64,000 nt of DNA from UBA1227 sp045642705 (GCA_045642705.1 JAZUJK010000007.1:118008-182007), one strand, 5' to 3'. Shown: positions 44,829-53,981, counted from the stretch's first letter. Translations and numbers: made by a program. Notes: generated by a model not told the origin, from the letters alone.

Positions 44829-47054
44829 TTAATCGTCCTCTGTACTTGCTGCTTCTGTCTGGAATGAAACCGTAACAATTGAGCCTACCGAAACCTCTGT
44901 ACCAGGCACTATTGTCTGTTTATAAGATCTCGCATCATTGCCTTTGTTATAACCGGAAATTGTAATATTGATTCCAGCAGCAATCGCCTTTCTATTAGCC
45001 TCTGCAACAGTGAGTCCAGTGAGATCTGGAACTGTTGTCTTAGACGATGTGTTCTTGCTTTCTGTATAGAGAGCAATAACACCATTCTTAGGAATAATCT
45101 GACCTGCTGATGGGGACTGTGCAAGAACTGTCTCGCCCTTGCCCATAACTTTTACTGTAAAGCCCTGTGCTTCGAGTTCTTCCTTCGCATTTGTGACAGC
45201 AGCGCCAACATATTTTGGAGCCTTAACGTCAAGTTTCGCAAGTTCTTCATCTGTGAACTGTGGTTCAACATTGAGATATTCCATGCACTGTGAAATAACC
45301 TCTGCAACAACTGGTGCTGCAACTGTACCACCATGTGTTGCGCCTGAGCGTGGCTCATCTATTACGATAAGGACTGTAATTTCCGGATCATTTGCAGGAG
45401 CGAATCCGCAGAATGAAGCAATATAGAATCCATCGTGTGTAAGTTTCTGGGAAGTACCTGTCTTACCAGCCACACGGTAACCTGCAACATATGCATTCTT
45501 ACCGCCGCCCTCTGTTACAACTCGTTCCATCATAGCAGCAACTTGGCTGGCTGTCTTTTCAGATACTACCTGACGTTTTACAGAAGGCTGTGTCTCAACT
45601 ACCTTGTTTCCATTGTCATCAAGCATTGATGCAACAATATATGGTTGCATCAGCTTTCCGCCATTTGCAATTGAGTTAACAGCAGTTACAACCTGAATTG
45701 GGCTGACCTGGAAGGTCTGTCCGAATGAGCAGGATGCGAGAGAAACCTTAGTGAGCTTATTTGCTGTGTAATAAGTAACATTTGCAACCGGTGACGATTC
45801 AGCAGGAAGGTCAATTCCTGTTGGTTCTGTAAAACCGAATGCCTCAAAGTATTTGAAATATCTGGATGCTCCCAGCCTCTGTCCAATCTGGATAAATACA
45901 GGGTTGCAAGAATTCATAAATGCATCTGAGAATGTTTCTGATGCGTGACCCGTACGCTTAGCGCATCTATATTCACGGTCTGCGATTTGAATCTTGCCGC
46001 TACAATAGAATGAATCTGTCGGTGTTACTACACCTTCCTCTAGACCTGCTGCTGCAACAAAGCACTTGAATACCGAACCTGGCTCATACGAGTCACAGAT
46101 TGTTCTATTTCTCCACTGAGAATAGCGCGCCTTAACAATGGCATCACTCTTGGCATCCTCATCCTCAATCTCCTCAAGCGCTGTAAGCGTTCTCTGATTG
46201 AGGATTGTATATGGGTCATTGCAATCGAAATCTGGCTGGGTGGTCATTGCGAGAATTGCGCCCGTCTTAACATCCATGATGATGCCGTAGCCGTTAGTGG
46301 CGCTGTGTCTCTCAACTGCTGCAGAAACTGCAGATTCCAGATAATACTGCATAACTTCGTCAATTGTAAGCTGCAAATTGAGACCTTTTTCTGCCTCGTA
46401 TGAGGTTTTGAAATCCGACGCGATGGCAACCTGTCTCGCATTTTTCGCTGTGATAACACGACCGGCCGTGCCTGTCAGTGTGTTGTTATAATAATACTCG
46501 AGACCGGAACGGCCAACGCCGTCGGAACCCGTAAATCCTAAAATTGATGATGCGAATGAACCATAAGGGTAATATCTCTTAACATCATCTTCAATTCCGA
46601 TGAATTGGTTATATCCCTTGTTCTCCTTATAGAACTTTACGACCTTGGTCTTGGCATCATATTCCACTTGTGACTTGATTACGACATATGCGCGTTTTTC
46701 CTTGCAGCACTTCTCATATACTGAGTCATAATCAAGTTCCAAAATATCAGAAAGTCCTGCTGCAACATTTTCTCTTGTTGCATCATCCGGTATCTTAGAT
46801 GGGTTGATCCATATTTTCCATACATCAGCAGATTTCGCAATAACATTCATATTAGCATCATAGATTGTTCCACGATCTGCATTGACGGTTGTATCGGAGA
46901 GCTGTTGTTTTTCTGCCTTTAACTTATATTTTTCTCCATTGACAATGCCCACATTGACAAGGCCATATGCTCCTGCACCAAATCCCAAGATGCAAGTTAA
47001 AAGTAGGGCTATAAATGCCCTATTTTTCATTTTGTTTCTCTGAGTTTTAGACAC
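44829..47054 (-). CDS. Class B penicillin-binding protein with two PASTA domains (FtsI/SpoVD type)
   Basis: A 741-residue transpeptidase. One N-terminal membrane helix (residues 13-36), a pedestal domain, the transpeptidase domain with catalytic motifs SVFK (Ser327, Lys330), SCN (382-384) and KTG (531-533), and two PASTA domains (about residues 610-735). PASTA-tailed class B PBPs in this position are either the septal FtsI/PBP2B or the sporulation SpoVD; since only one copy is in the cluster it is probably the division enzyme. The start is GTG with AGGAGAGG upstream. Confidence 0.93.
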   Translation of the reverse strand: MSKTQRNKMKNRAFIALLLTCILGFGAGAYGLVNVGIVNGEKYKLKAEKQQLSDTTVNADRGTIYDANMNVIAKSADVWKIWINPSKIPDDATRENVAAGLSDILELDYDSVYEKCCKEKRAYVVIKSQVEYDAKTKVVKFYKENKGYNQFIGIEDDVKRYYPYGSFASSILGFTGSDGVGRSGLEYYYNNTLTGTAGRVITAKNARQVAIASDFKTSYEAEKGLNLQLTIDEVMQYYLESAVSAAVERHSATNGYGIIMDVKTGAILAMTTQPDFDCNDPYTILNQRTLTALEEIEDEDAKSDAIVKARYSQWRNRTICDSYEPGSVFKCFVAAAGLEEGVVTPTDSFYCSGKIQIADREYRCAKRTGHASETFSDAFMNSCNPVFIQIGQRLGASRYFKYFEAFGFTEPTGIDLPAESSPVANVTYYTANKLTKVSLASCSFGQTFQVSPIQVVTAVNSIANGGKLMQPYIVASMLDDNGNKVVETQPSVKRQVVSEKTASQVAAMMERVVTEGGGKNAYVAGYRVAGKTGTSQKLTHDGFYIASFCGFAPANDPEITVLIVIDEPRSGATHGGTVAAPVVAEVISQCMEYLNVEPQFTDEELAKLDVKAPKYVGAAVTNAKEELEAQGFTVKVMGKGETVLAQSPSAGQIIPKNGVIALYTESKNTSSKTTVPDLTGLTVAEANRKAIAAGINITISGYNKGNDARSYKQTIVPGTEVSVGSIVTVSFQTEAASTEDD

Positions 47055-47089
47055 GTTTGCCTCTCCTTTTTTACCCTTTATATACGACT

Positions 47090-47121
47090 ATGAGAGTTAG
47101 GGAAGACTCCCTAACTCTCAT
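47090..47121. repeat. Perfect 14-bp inverted repeat between ftsL and the PBP gene
   Basis: ATGAGAGTTAGGGA and TCCCTAACTCTCAT with a 4-base loop. In the mRNA it makes a strong hairpin, but there is no U-tract after it on the minus strand, so it is not a classical terminator. It could set relative levels of ftsL and PBP mRNA by pausing, processing or 3' protection. Confidence 0.8.
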
Positions 47122-47131
47122 TTAATTTCTA

Positions 47132-47638
47132 TTAGAAAAGATCTTTTATTGATTGCCATAGGTTCTTGTGAACCTTGCCTCCAGAAATGGTGACGGCATC
47201 ACCACCGGAAAGGTCAATATAGGAGACTTGATAGTTCTCAACCTTGACCATTCCCAGCACGTTTTGTGCATAATCGTCTACTTTATCAAGTGAGATTCTA
47301 GAATCAAGTTGCATATTGAGTCTTGTATTCTCACTTTCAACGATTTCTATCTGTGAATTTACGTTTGCAATCTTTCTATCTATTTCATCTACTTTAACTT
47401 GGCTATAGATCTGGAAGCCAATAAGTACGAATAGAAGAGAACATACTGTAACGATTTTGAAAGCCTTAGCTCTAGCGCGGCGCTCCTCTGCGCGAATTTC
47501 AGCTCTGGACTTTTGAACTACTCTTGGCTGAACTTGGCGTCTTGGTGCACGCTGTGGTTGTCTTCTAGGAGCAGCGGAACCATATTGCGCATTCATACGG
47601 CGGTAATCTACTGCTTCTGTTCTATTTTGATCGGCCAA
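47132..47638 (-). CDS. ftsL: FtsL-like septum protein
   Basis: A 168-residue bitopic protein: an Arg/Gln/Pro-rich cytoplasmic part (about 70 residues), one membrane helix (FKIVTVCSLLFVLIGFQIY), then a coiled coil (DEIDRKIANVNSQIEIVESE) and a short tail with LDKVDDYAQNVLGMVKVE, as in FtsL/DivIC proteins. It is placed where FtsL belongs, between rsmH and the PBP gene. A GTG at 47647 is part of the AGGAGGTG ribosome binding site itself, so the TTG at 47638 is the more likely start. Confidence 0.85.
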   Translation of the reverse strand: MADQNRTEAVDYRRMNAQYGSAAPRRQPQRAPRRQVQPRVVQKSRAEIRAEERRARAKAFKIVTVCSLLFVLIGFQIYSQVKVDEIDRKIANVNSQIEIVESENTRLNMQLDSRISLDKVDDYAQNVLGMVKVENYQVSYIDLSGGDAVTISGGKVHKNLWQSIKDLF

Positions 47639-47671
47639 TGGTTCCACCTCCTTTTGGCTTATTTATTGGTA

Positions 47672-48607
47672 TTATTTTAATTTAACTATTGAGCGAAGTT
47701 TTGCCGAGCGAGAACGCTGGTTTTGTTCCAATTCGGCCTCGCAGGCTGTCTTAAACTTAAATTGTAATTCTCCATCTGGTGTCTTTCCGCAGACACAGAC
47801 TGGAAATTCTGGAGGGCAAGTACATCCCTCGCAGAATTTTGCGAATTCCTGTTTGACTGTTCTGTCCTCCAGAGAATGGAATGTAATTATTGATAAAATT
47901 CCATCGACTGCGAGACAGTCAAACATGTCATCCACAGACCCGGCGAGTTTCTCTATCTCGCCGTTCACTTCTATGCGCAAGGCTTGGAACGTTCTGCGTG
48001 CAGGATGCCCATTCCTACGTGCTTTTGCTGGCATTGAGTTCGATACAATTTCCGCCAGCTGCAGCGTCGTAGTAATTGGTGTAAAGGTTCTCTCCTTTAC
48101 AATGTTCCTTGCTATGCTATTAGCATAACGTTCTTCGCCGTAGGTACGTATTATTCTGGCGAGCTCCGCCTCCGACAAACTGTTACACAAGTCGGCGGCT
48201 GTCGCTCCACTCTGACTCATGCGCATATCGAGTGGAGCATCATTGTGGAAGGAAAATCCACGCTCGGCCGTATCCAGTTGGTGGCTGCTCACGCCGAGAT
48301 CGGCGAGAATACCGTCCACCTTATCAATTGATAGTGAGGCAAGAACTGACTTAATATTGCAATAATTGTCCTCAACTATCGTTACTCTCGGATCACTACC
48401 CAGACGCTCATTCAAAATTTCAATCGCGTCAGGGTCCCTGTCAATGCAAACAAGGCGTCCAGCGTCACCAAGCTCATCTAAAATGCCCTTGGAATGTCCG
48501 CCACCGCCTGCAGTTGCATCAACATATATTCCATCTGGCTTTATTGCCAGTGAAGAAATCGTTTCATCAAACAGGACCGGGATGTGGGAGAAACCGTTTT
48601 CGTTCAT
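47672..48607 (-). CDS. rsmH: 16S rRNA m4C1402 methyltransferase (RsmH/MraW)
   Basis: 311 residues with the SAM site YVDATAGGGGHSKGILDELG, ILADLGVSSHQLDTAERGFSF-type motif, PLDMRMSQ, RTFQALRIEVNGE and the C-terminal ITFHSLEDRTVK. Its ATG shares one base with the mraZ stop codon, so the two are translationally coupled. Confidence 0.97.
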   Translation of the reverse strand: MNENGFSHIPVLFDETISSLAIKPDGIYVDATAGGGGHSKGILDELGDAGRLVCIDRDPDAIEILNERLGSDPRVTIVEDNYCNIKSVLASLSIDKVDGILADLGVSSHQLDTAERGFSFHNDAPLDMRMSQSGATAADLCNSLSEAELARIIRTYGEERYANSIARNIVKERTFTPITTTLQLAEIVSNSMPAKARRNGHPARRTFQALRIEVNGEIEKLAGSVDDMFDCLAVDGILSIITFHSLEDRTVKQEFAKFCEGCTCPPEFPVCVCGKTPDGELQFKFKTACEAELEQNQRSRSAKLRSIVKLK

Positions 48608-49026
48608 TAGAAGATAACCTCAATGTCGAGATCATCAGCATCACGTGTCTTATAGCTATCTGACTCGTATGCATCAGCATCCCAGATTTCGAACTTGTTG
48701 CCAGCACCTGCAATGACAACATCCTTCGTAAGTCCTGCATATTGTAAAAGCTCAGCCTTGATTGTGAAACGGCCTTGCTTATCAAGTTCAACCATGTCGG
48801 CGTTACCGAAGAAATTTCTCTTGTAACGACGATATTCAAGAGTACCAGGAAGTGCTTTTACCTGAGCGGCAACCTTTTCCCATTCCTCTTGACAATAGAT
48901 GTATAGGCAAGCATCAGGAGCCTTGCAGACAACAAAAGTTCCTCCTAAGTACTCACGATACTTAGAAGGTATGAATACACGATTTTTAGCATCAAGGCTA
49001 TGATTGTAAACACCTAGAAAATCCAT
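48607..49026 (-). CDS. mraZ: Transcriptional regulator MraZ
   Basis: 139-residue AbrB-like double-domain protein: MDFLGVYNHSLDAKNRVFIP and a second DXXXR repeat, VELDKQGRFTIKAELLQYAG. MraZ forms rings, binds repeats upstream of its own gene and regulates the dcw operon. A longer frame from 49122 runs through the promoter and operator boxes; the ATG at 49026 gives the standard N-terminus. Confidence 0.96.
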   Translation of the reverse strand: MDFLGVYNHSLDAKNRVFIPSKYREYLGGTFVVCKAPDACLYIYCQEEWEKVAAQVKALPGTLEYRRYKRNFFGNADMVELDKQGRFTIKAELLQYAGLTKDVVIAGAGNKFEIWDADAYESDSYKTRDADDLDIEVIF

Positions 49027-49045
49027 ATTCGTTCCCTGATTTCTG

Positions 49046-49091
49046 CTCCACTTTACCCCATTTTGGTGCAATTTCGCACCACTACACACCA
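49046..49091 (-). promoter_or_regulatory. MraZ-box-like repeats in front of mraZ
   Basis: Read on the minus strand: TGGTG (49087-49091), TGGTG (49077-49081), TGGGG (49056-49060), TGGAG (49046-49050). Starts are 10, 21 and 10 bases apart, so all four lie on about the same helix face. This matches the known MraZ sites (TGGG-type repeats with about 10-bp period) and they begin at the predicted transcription start. Confidence 0.75.
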
Positions 49092-49093
49092 TT

Positions 49094-49122
49094 AGTATAT
49101 TATTAAAGAGCCCCAAATGCAA
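49094..49122 (-). promoter_or_regulatory. Promoter of the dcw operon
   Basis: Minus strand: TTGCAT (49117-49122), 17 bases, TATACT (49094-49099), placing transcription start near 49087, inside the first MraZ-type box. Confidence 0.75.
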
Positions 49123-49236
49123 GCATTTTCTTAGGTTTTTTCGAAAAATTTTTACGAATAGATTTTCTTGTGCTTACGAAACACCGAATCGGGATAGATT
49201 GTCATAAAAATGTCAAAGTATATGAAACGAAAATCG

Positions 49237-49265
49237 TTGAAATAATAAGGTTTCAATGTTAAAAT
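49237..49265 (+). promoter_or_regulatory. Promoter of hppA
   Basis: TTGAAA (49237-49242), 17 bases, TAAAAT (49260-49265) preceded by TGT (extended -10). TTGAAA is echoed by TTTCAA at 49251-49256, a small inverted repeat inside the promoter. Confidence 0.75.
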
Positions 49266-49311
49266 GTATCTCACCTAATAATTAAAAAATATAACGTTGG
49301 GGGATTTAATC

Positions 49312-51312
49312 ATGGAAAAATATCTTTTCCTAGTTCCAATTGCTGGTGCTCTTGCACTTCTCTTTGCACTTTTCCTTGCATTGAAAGTTACTAAGGCTCC
49401 TGTTGGAACAGACAGAATGAAGGAAATCTCAGACAGCATCCACGAAGGTGCTCTAGCTTTCCTCACATCAGAATACAAAATTCTTGTTGTATTCGTAGCA
49501 GTTCTTCTCGTAGTAATCGGTTTCGCAATCAGCTGGACAACAGCTATTTGCTTCGTTGCTGGCGCACTCTTCTCAGTACTCGCTGGTTTCTTCGGTATGA
49601 CCGTTGCTACAAGAGCTAATGTTCGTACAGCTAATGCTGCTAAGGAAGGCGGCATGAACAAGGCCCTCTCAATCGCTTTCTCAGGCGGTGCAGTAATGGG
49701 TATGTCAGTTGTAGGCCTTGGCCTCCTCGGCGTAGGTCTCATCTACATCATTACTAAGGGCAACACAGATGTACTCTTCGGTTTCTCACTTGGTGCTTCA
49801 TCTATCGCTCTCTTCGCTCGTGTAGGTGGCGGTATTTACACTAAGCCTGCTGACGTTGGTGCTGACCTCCTTGGTAAAGTTGAGAACAACATCCCAGAGG
49901 ACGACCCAAGAAACCCTGCAGTTATCGCTGATAACGTAGGTGATAACGTTGGTGACGTTGCTGGTATGGGTGCCGATCTCTATGAGTCATATGTTGGCTC
50001 TGTTGTTTCAGCAGTAACACTTGGTGCAATTCTTACTAAGGAGCAGGTATTATTTGAAAAAGCTGGCGTATTATTCCCACTTTTCCTTGCTGCTCTTGGA
50101 ATCATCGCATCAATCATTTCTACATTCTTCGTTAAGGGCAAGGAAGGTTCTAACCCTCATACAGCACTTAAGGTTGCTCAGTGGGTATCTTCTGGTCTCG
50201 TAATCGTAGCAGCTTTCGTTCTTTGCAAAGCTTGCTTCCCAACACTCGGTGCTTTCTGGGCAGTAATCGCAGGCCTTATCGTTGGTCTCCTTATTGGTAC
50301 AGTTACTGAGTATTACACATCTGACGCTTACAAGTCAGTTAAGCACATTGCTGAGCAGTCACAGACAGGTCCAGCTACAACAATCATCTCTGGTCTTGCA
50401 GTTGGTATGCTCTCAACAGCTATTCCAATCCTTCTTATCGCTATTGGTATCTTCGTAGCATTCAAGTGCGCTGGTATCTATGGTATCGCTCTTGCAGCTG
50501 TTGGTATGCTTTCAACAACTGGTATCACAGTTGCTGTTGATGCATATGGTCCAATCGCTGATAACGCTGGTGGTATCGCTGAGATGGCTGAACTCGATGA
50601 GTCAGTTCGTAACATCACAGATAAGCTCGACTCTGTTGGTAATACAACAGCAGCTATCGGTAAGGGCTTCGCTATTGGTTCTGCAGCTCTTACAGCACTC
50701 GCACTCTTCAACACATACACAACAGGTGTAAACATTGATTCAATCAACCTCACATCTGCTCCTGTTGTTATAGGTCTTCTCATCGGTGGTATGCTTCCAT
50801 TCCTCTTCTCTGCATTCACAATGGAATCAGTTGGTAAGGCAGCAAACCAGATGATCGAAGAAGTTCGTCGTCAGTTCCGCGAGATTCCTGGTATCCTTGA
50901 AGGTAAAGCAAAGCCTGATTACAAGACATGCGTTGCTATCTCAACCAAGGCTGCTCTTAAGGAAATGATCGTTCCTGGCGTAATCGCAGTACTTGCTCCA
51001 CTTGCAGTAGGCTTCATCCTTGGCCCAGAGGCTCTCGGCGGTATGCTCGCTGGTTCTCTCGTTTCAGGCGTTTTGATGGCAATCTTCATGTCAAACGCTG
51101 GTGGTGCTTGGGATAACGCTAAGAAGTATGTTGAAAGTGGCGTATACGGCGGTAAGGGTTCTGAAACTCATCACGCAGCAGTTGTTGGTGATACAGTTGG
51201 TGACCCATTCAAAGATACATCAGGTCCATCTATCAACATCCTTATCAAGCTTATGACTGTTATTTCTACAGTATTCGCTGCACTTATTGCACAGGTTGGT
51301 GGACTTATCTAA
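49312..51312 (+). CDS. hppA: Membrane-bound ion-translocating pyrophosphatase
   Basis: 666-residue M-PPase with about 16 membrane helices that couples PPi hydrolysis to H+ and/or Na+ export. Catalytic segments: IYTKPADVGADLLGKVE, DDPRNPAVIADNVGDNVGD, ADNAGGIAEMAEL and the C-terminal AGGAWDNAKKYVE/GDTVGDPFKDTSGPS. The stretch GNTTAAIGKGFAIGSAA has Ala where K+-independent enzymes carry Lys, so this is predicted K+-dependent; H+ versus Na+ cannot be settled by eye. A TTG at 49297 is also in frame, but GGGGGA precedes the ATG at 49312. Codon use is strongly biased, as in highly expressed genes. Confidence 0.96.
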   Translation: MEKYLFLVPIAGALALLFALFLALKVTKAPVGTDRMKEISDSIHEGALAFLTSEYKILVVFVAVLLVVIGFAISWTTAICFVAGALFSVLAGFFGMTVATRANVRTANAAKEGGMNKALSIAFSGGAVMGMSVVGLGLLGVGLIYIITKGNTDVLFGFSLGASSIALFARVGGGIYTKPADVGADLLGKVENNIPEDDPRNPAVIADNVGDNVGDVAGMGADLYESYVGSVVSAVTLGAILTKEQVLFEKAGVLFPLFLAALGIIASIISTFFVKGKEGSNPHTALKVAQWVSSGLVIVAAFVLCKACFPTLGAFWAVIAGLIVGLLIGTVTEYYTSDAYKSVKHIAEQSQTGPATTIISGLAVGMLSTAIPILLIAIGIFVAFKCAGIYGIALAAVGMLSTTGITVAVDAYGPIADNAGGIAEMAELDESVRNITDKLDSVGNTTAAIGKGFAIGSAALTALALFNTYTTGVNIDSINLTSAPVVIGLLIGGMLPFLFSAFTMESVGKAANQMIEEVRRQFREIPGILEGKAKPDYKTCVAISTKAALKEMIVPGVIAVLAPLAVGFILGPEALGGMLAGSLVSGVLMAIFMSNAGGAWDNAKKYVESGVYGGKGSETHHAAVVGDTVGDPFKDTSGPSINILIKLMTVISTVFAALIAQVGGLI

Positions 51313-51333
51313 TCGCCCAACATAAACAAAAAC

Positions 51334-51364
51334 AAACCCCGTGTGAGTGATCTCACACGGGGTT
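51334..51364. terminator. Bidirectional terminator between hppA and the EAL protein gene
   Basis: AACCCCGTGTGAG / CTCACACGGGGTT perfect stem with TGAT loop; A-rich before and T-rich after, suited to both convergent genes. Confidence 0.95.
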
Positions 51365-51378
51365 ATTTTTATTTATAT

Positions 51379-53817
51379 TTACTTGTCTATCTCTTGAGCC
51401 TGCATAAATACATAATACTTGTTATTGTCAATGCTGATATTCTTTCTTGCAATAATTGTATCAATATGCATTTGTGGCTTGCCCTTAAAGGTTGCCTTTC
51501 CGGAGATTTCAACCTTATTCTTGCCAGCCTTATAGATCTCTGACTCTATATGTTCTGGACTTACTTCATGAAGGAATCTCTCGAGATCTGACTTATCAAC
51601 AACTTTTGGAATATAGCATTCCATAAGCCATGATACATCGCCTTCCTCTGGCTGTTCACCGATAAGATCGGTATTGCAGAAGAGCTGTCTAAATGATCTG
51701 TCATCCAAGTTTACTTCATAAACTAGAGCACATATATTCTGAACAGCAGATGTGAGAACTGAAGCAATTGACTCGTCCTCCATCTTCTTTCTCTCATCAG
51801 GAAGTGGCCTACGAGGCTCGATATATACGAATGCACGGAAGTCTGTATCAGAATCCTTACTGATTCGTGAAATTGTAACCTTGGCCCATTCATACTTACC
51901 TGAGGTCTTCATCATAAGTCTGCATTCTGTAATTATCTTAACTTCCTTTTGATAGAAAGCAGACATAATAGCAATTGAAGAACAACGGTCCTGAATAGTT
52001 TTTACATCATCTGGATGAACAAAGTTTTCTACGCATAGTGCAAGGGCTTCATCATAATTTGATGTGCCAGAAGCCTCAAGTGCACGTTTTGCAGCCTCGG
52101 CTGTCTTACTTACAGAGGATACTCCAATAAAGCCAAATTCATTGGTATTGAAATCAACCTCAAGTAACATTCCATCGAGTATGCCAAGAACAGCAGCATA
52201 CTTCGCATTAGCAATAGCCTCACTGAGAACTGGATTCTCAATATCTCTTGCTGTAACTTCTATTGGCATTTCCTTACGGCGGTTGCCCTCAAGAAGTGTT
52301 GTAAATCTAGCATATGGGATAGGCTCTGAATATACATATCCTTGGATGATATCACATCCGATTTCTTTTAGGAATGCAACCTGAGCCCAGTTCTCAATAC
52401 CCTCGGCAACCGTCTTCATATCAAGAGCACGGGCCATATTGATAACGCTGGAAATAAGTGCTTTATCACGGGATAAGTTTTCACTATCATCAAAGAATAA
52501 CTTATCAAGTTTCAATGTATCCATCGGCAAGTTCTTGAGAACGTTAAGTGATGAATAACCTGAACCGAAGTCATCGACTGAGCAACTAAATCCAACCTTT
52601 TTCAGGCTGAGAACGATTTTCTTGAGAATTTCAAGATTTTCAAAAACGATACTCTCTGTGAACTCAAGTTCCAAGAGTCCATCAGGGATATTATATTTCT
52701 CTTTTATCTTGGTATAGCGTTTTACAAAGTCGAGTTTATAGAACTGAAGTCTGGATACGTTTATAGATACTGGAACAACCTTGATTCCCGAATCTAGCCA
52801 TTCACGCATATTCTTACAAACTGTTTCGAAAACATATTGGTCTAGGTTGATAACGAAACCATTCTGTTCAAATAGTGGGATGAATTTACCAGGTGACATA
52901 AAGCCTGACTCTGGGCTTATCCAACGAACCAGCGCCTCAGCACCGACAATCTCGCCGGTATCTACACAGTACTTTGGCTGGAAATATGCTGTGAACTCGC
53001 CGTTCGCGAGAGCGGATTCCATTCGGCGCTCGAGCTCTTTCTCGGCGATTACACGTTCACGAATCTCCTCTGTATAGAATGCAATATGATATTCAGAACT
53101 TCCTTTGACAGACTTCTGCGCCATGATAGCACGGTCAATCATTTCACTGATAGTCAGTGTATTTGGTTCTGTTCCTGTACAATAAATACCTACATAGATC
53201 TCTGGCTTGTAATTTTCTTTCTGGATATCTTCAAACCAGCATACGTCATCAATTAGGGAGTATATCTCTTCAGCGAACTCATTCTTGTCTTGGTAAGGAA
53301 TAAGAACGGCATAGTTATCAGCGGACACACGAGCATATAAGCCGTCGACTGATTTAACTTTTTCGCGAAGTTTCTGGGATATGAACATCAGCAAATTATC
53401 GCCTACGTCATATCCAAATGTATCATTGATATATTTAAAATTTAAAATATCTGCATAAAATACTGCATATGCTCCAGGAACCTTGAGCAATCGGTTCTGA
53501 GAATCACGTAAGAACTTCTCATAATTGATACCACTCGTCAGTTTGTCGGTATCGACATAATTCCCGAGACGGTTCTCAAAATGCTCAAAAGCGAATAGTG
53601 AAGCAAAAATTGTAATTAATAGATATGCGAGAATCAATACAACATAATTACATGTCTTCGCAACACCTGGTTCTGCATATCTCGAATTATAGATAGCAGC
53701 TACAATGGATGCAGCAGTGATTATTGTTACGAAAAATGCAAGCGTTAGAATTGTAGTGATTCTAAGCTTTTTTATCTCGTCGTCCGTACTAAAGAGACGA
53801 CTTCCATGTTTTCCCAA
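51379..53817 (-). CDS. Membrane GGDEF-EAL protein, probable c-di-GMP phosphodiesterase
   Basis: 812 residues. Two membrane helices (about residues 22-75), a degenerate GGDEF domain (the signature site reads ARVSADNYAVL, near residue 163), an EAL domain with every main catalytic element (AEALVRW near residue 293, INVSRLQF, ELEFTES, DDFGSGYSSL near 415, LKLDK, VAEGIE, IIQGY), and a C-terminal region of about 280 residues with PAS-like stretches. It should hydrolyse rather than make c-di-GMP. An ATG at 53844 lies within 2-3 bases of the predicted transcript start, so I choose TTG at 53817, preceded by AGGGGG. Divergent from a paralogue at 54014. Confidence 0.88.
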   Translation of the reverse strand: MGKHGSRLFSTDDEIKKLRITTILTLAFFVTIITAASIVAAIYNSRYAEPGVAKTCNYVVLILAYLLITIFASLFAFEHFENRLGNYVDTDKLTSGINYEKFLRDSQNRLLKVPGAYAVFYADILNFKYINDTFGYDVGDNLLMFISQKLREKVKSVDGLYARVSADNYAVLIPYQDKNEFAEEIYSLIDDVCWFEDIQKENYKPEIYVGIYCTGTEPNTLTISEMIDRAIMAQKSVKGSSEYHIAFYTEEIRERVIAEKELERRMESALANGEFTAYFQPKYCVDTGEIVGAEALVRWISPESGFMSPGKFIPLFEQNGFVINLDQYVFETVCKNMREWLDSGIKVVPVSINVSRLQFYKLDFVKRYTKIKEKYNIPDGLLELEFTESIVFENLEILKKIVLSLKKVGFSCSVDDFGSGYSSLNVLKNLPMDTLKLDKLFFDDSENLSRDKALISSVINMARALDMKTVAEGIENWAQVAFLKEIGCDIIQGYVYSEPIPYARFTTLLEGNRRKEMPIEVTARDIENPVLSEAIANAKYAAVLGILDGMLLEVDFNTNEFGFIGVSSVSKTAEAAKRALEASGTSNYDEALALCVENFVHPDDVKTIQDRCSSIAIMSAFYQKEVKIITECRLMMKTSGKYEWAKVTISRISKDSDTDFRAFVYIEPRRPLPDERKKMEDESIASVLTSAVQNICALVYEVNLDDRSFRQLFCNTDLIGEQPEEGDVSWLMECYIPKVVDKSDLERFLHEVSPEHIESEIYKAGKNKVEISGKATFKGKPQMHIDTIIARKNISIDNNKYYVFMQAQEIDK

Positions 53818-53852
53818 GACAATACCCCCTAGGCATAAGAACATATACTAAA

Positions 53853-53881
53853 ATATTATCATTATAATAAAGGGGTGTCAA
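53853..53881 (-). promoter_or_regulatory. Strong promoter of the 51379-53817 EAL gene
   Basis: Minus strand: perfect TTGACA (53876-53881), 17 bases, TAATAT (53853-53858) with TGA upstream. It predicts a start near 53846 and thereby favours the TTG start codon at 53817. Confidence 0.8.
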
Positions 53882-53972
53882 TTAATTTTTATTAATTTTC
53901 AATAAAAAATTAAAGATTAATTTTAAATTTTTGAACAAAATGACAACTTGCTATGTACTTTTTATATTATTA

Positions 53973-53981
53973 TGTTATAAT
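53973..53981 (+). promoter_or_regulatory. Extended -10 promoter of the 54014-57994 gene
   Basis: TGTTATAAT, perfect extended -10; no convincing -35. It is 32 bases before the ATG. It is divergent to the promoter at 53853-53881, about 90 bases away. Confidence 0.6.

Noticed and set aside
49027..49122. Longer MraZ from an ATG at 49122
   Set aside because: It would include the promoter -10 and all operator boxes as coding sequence.
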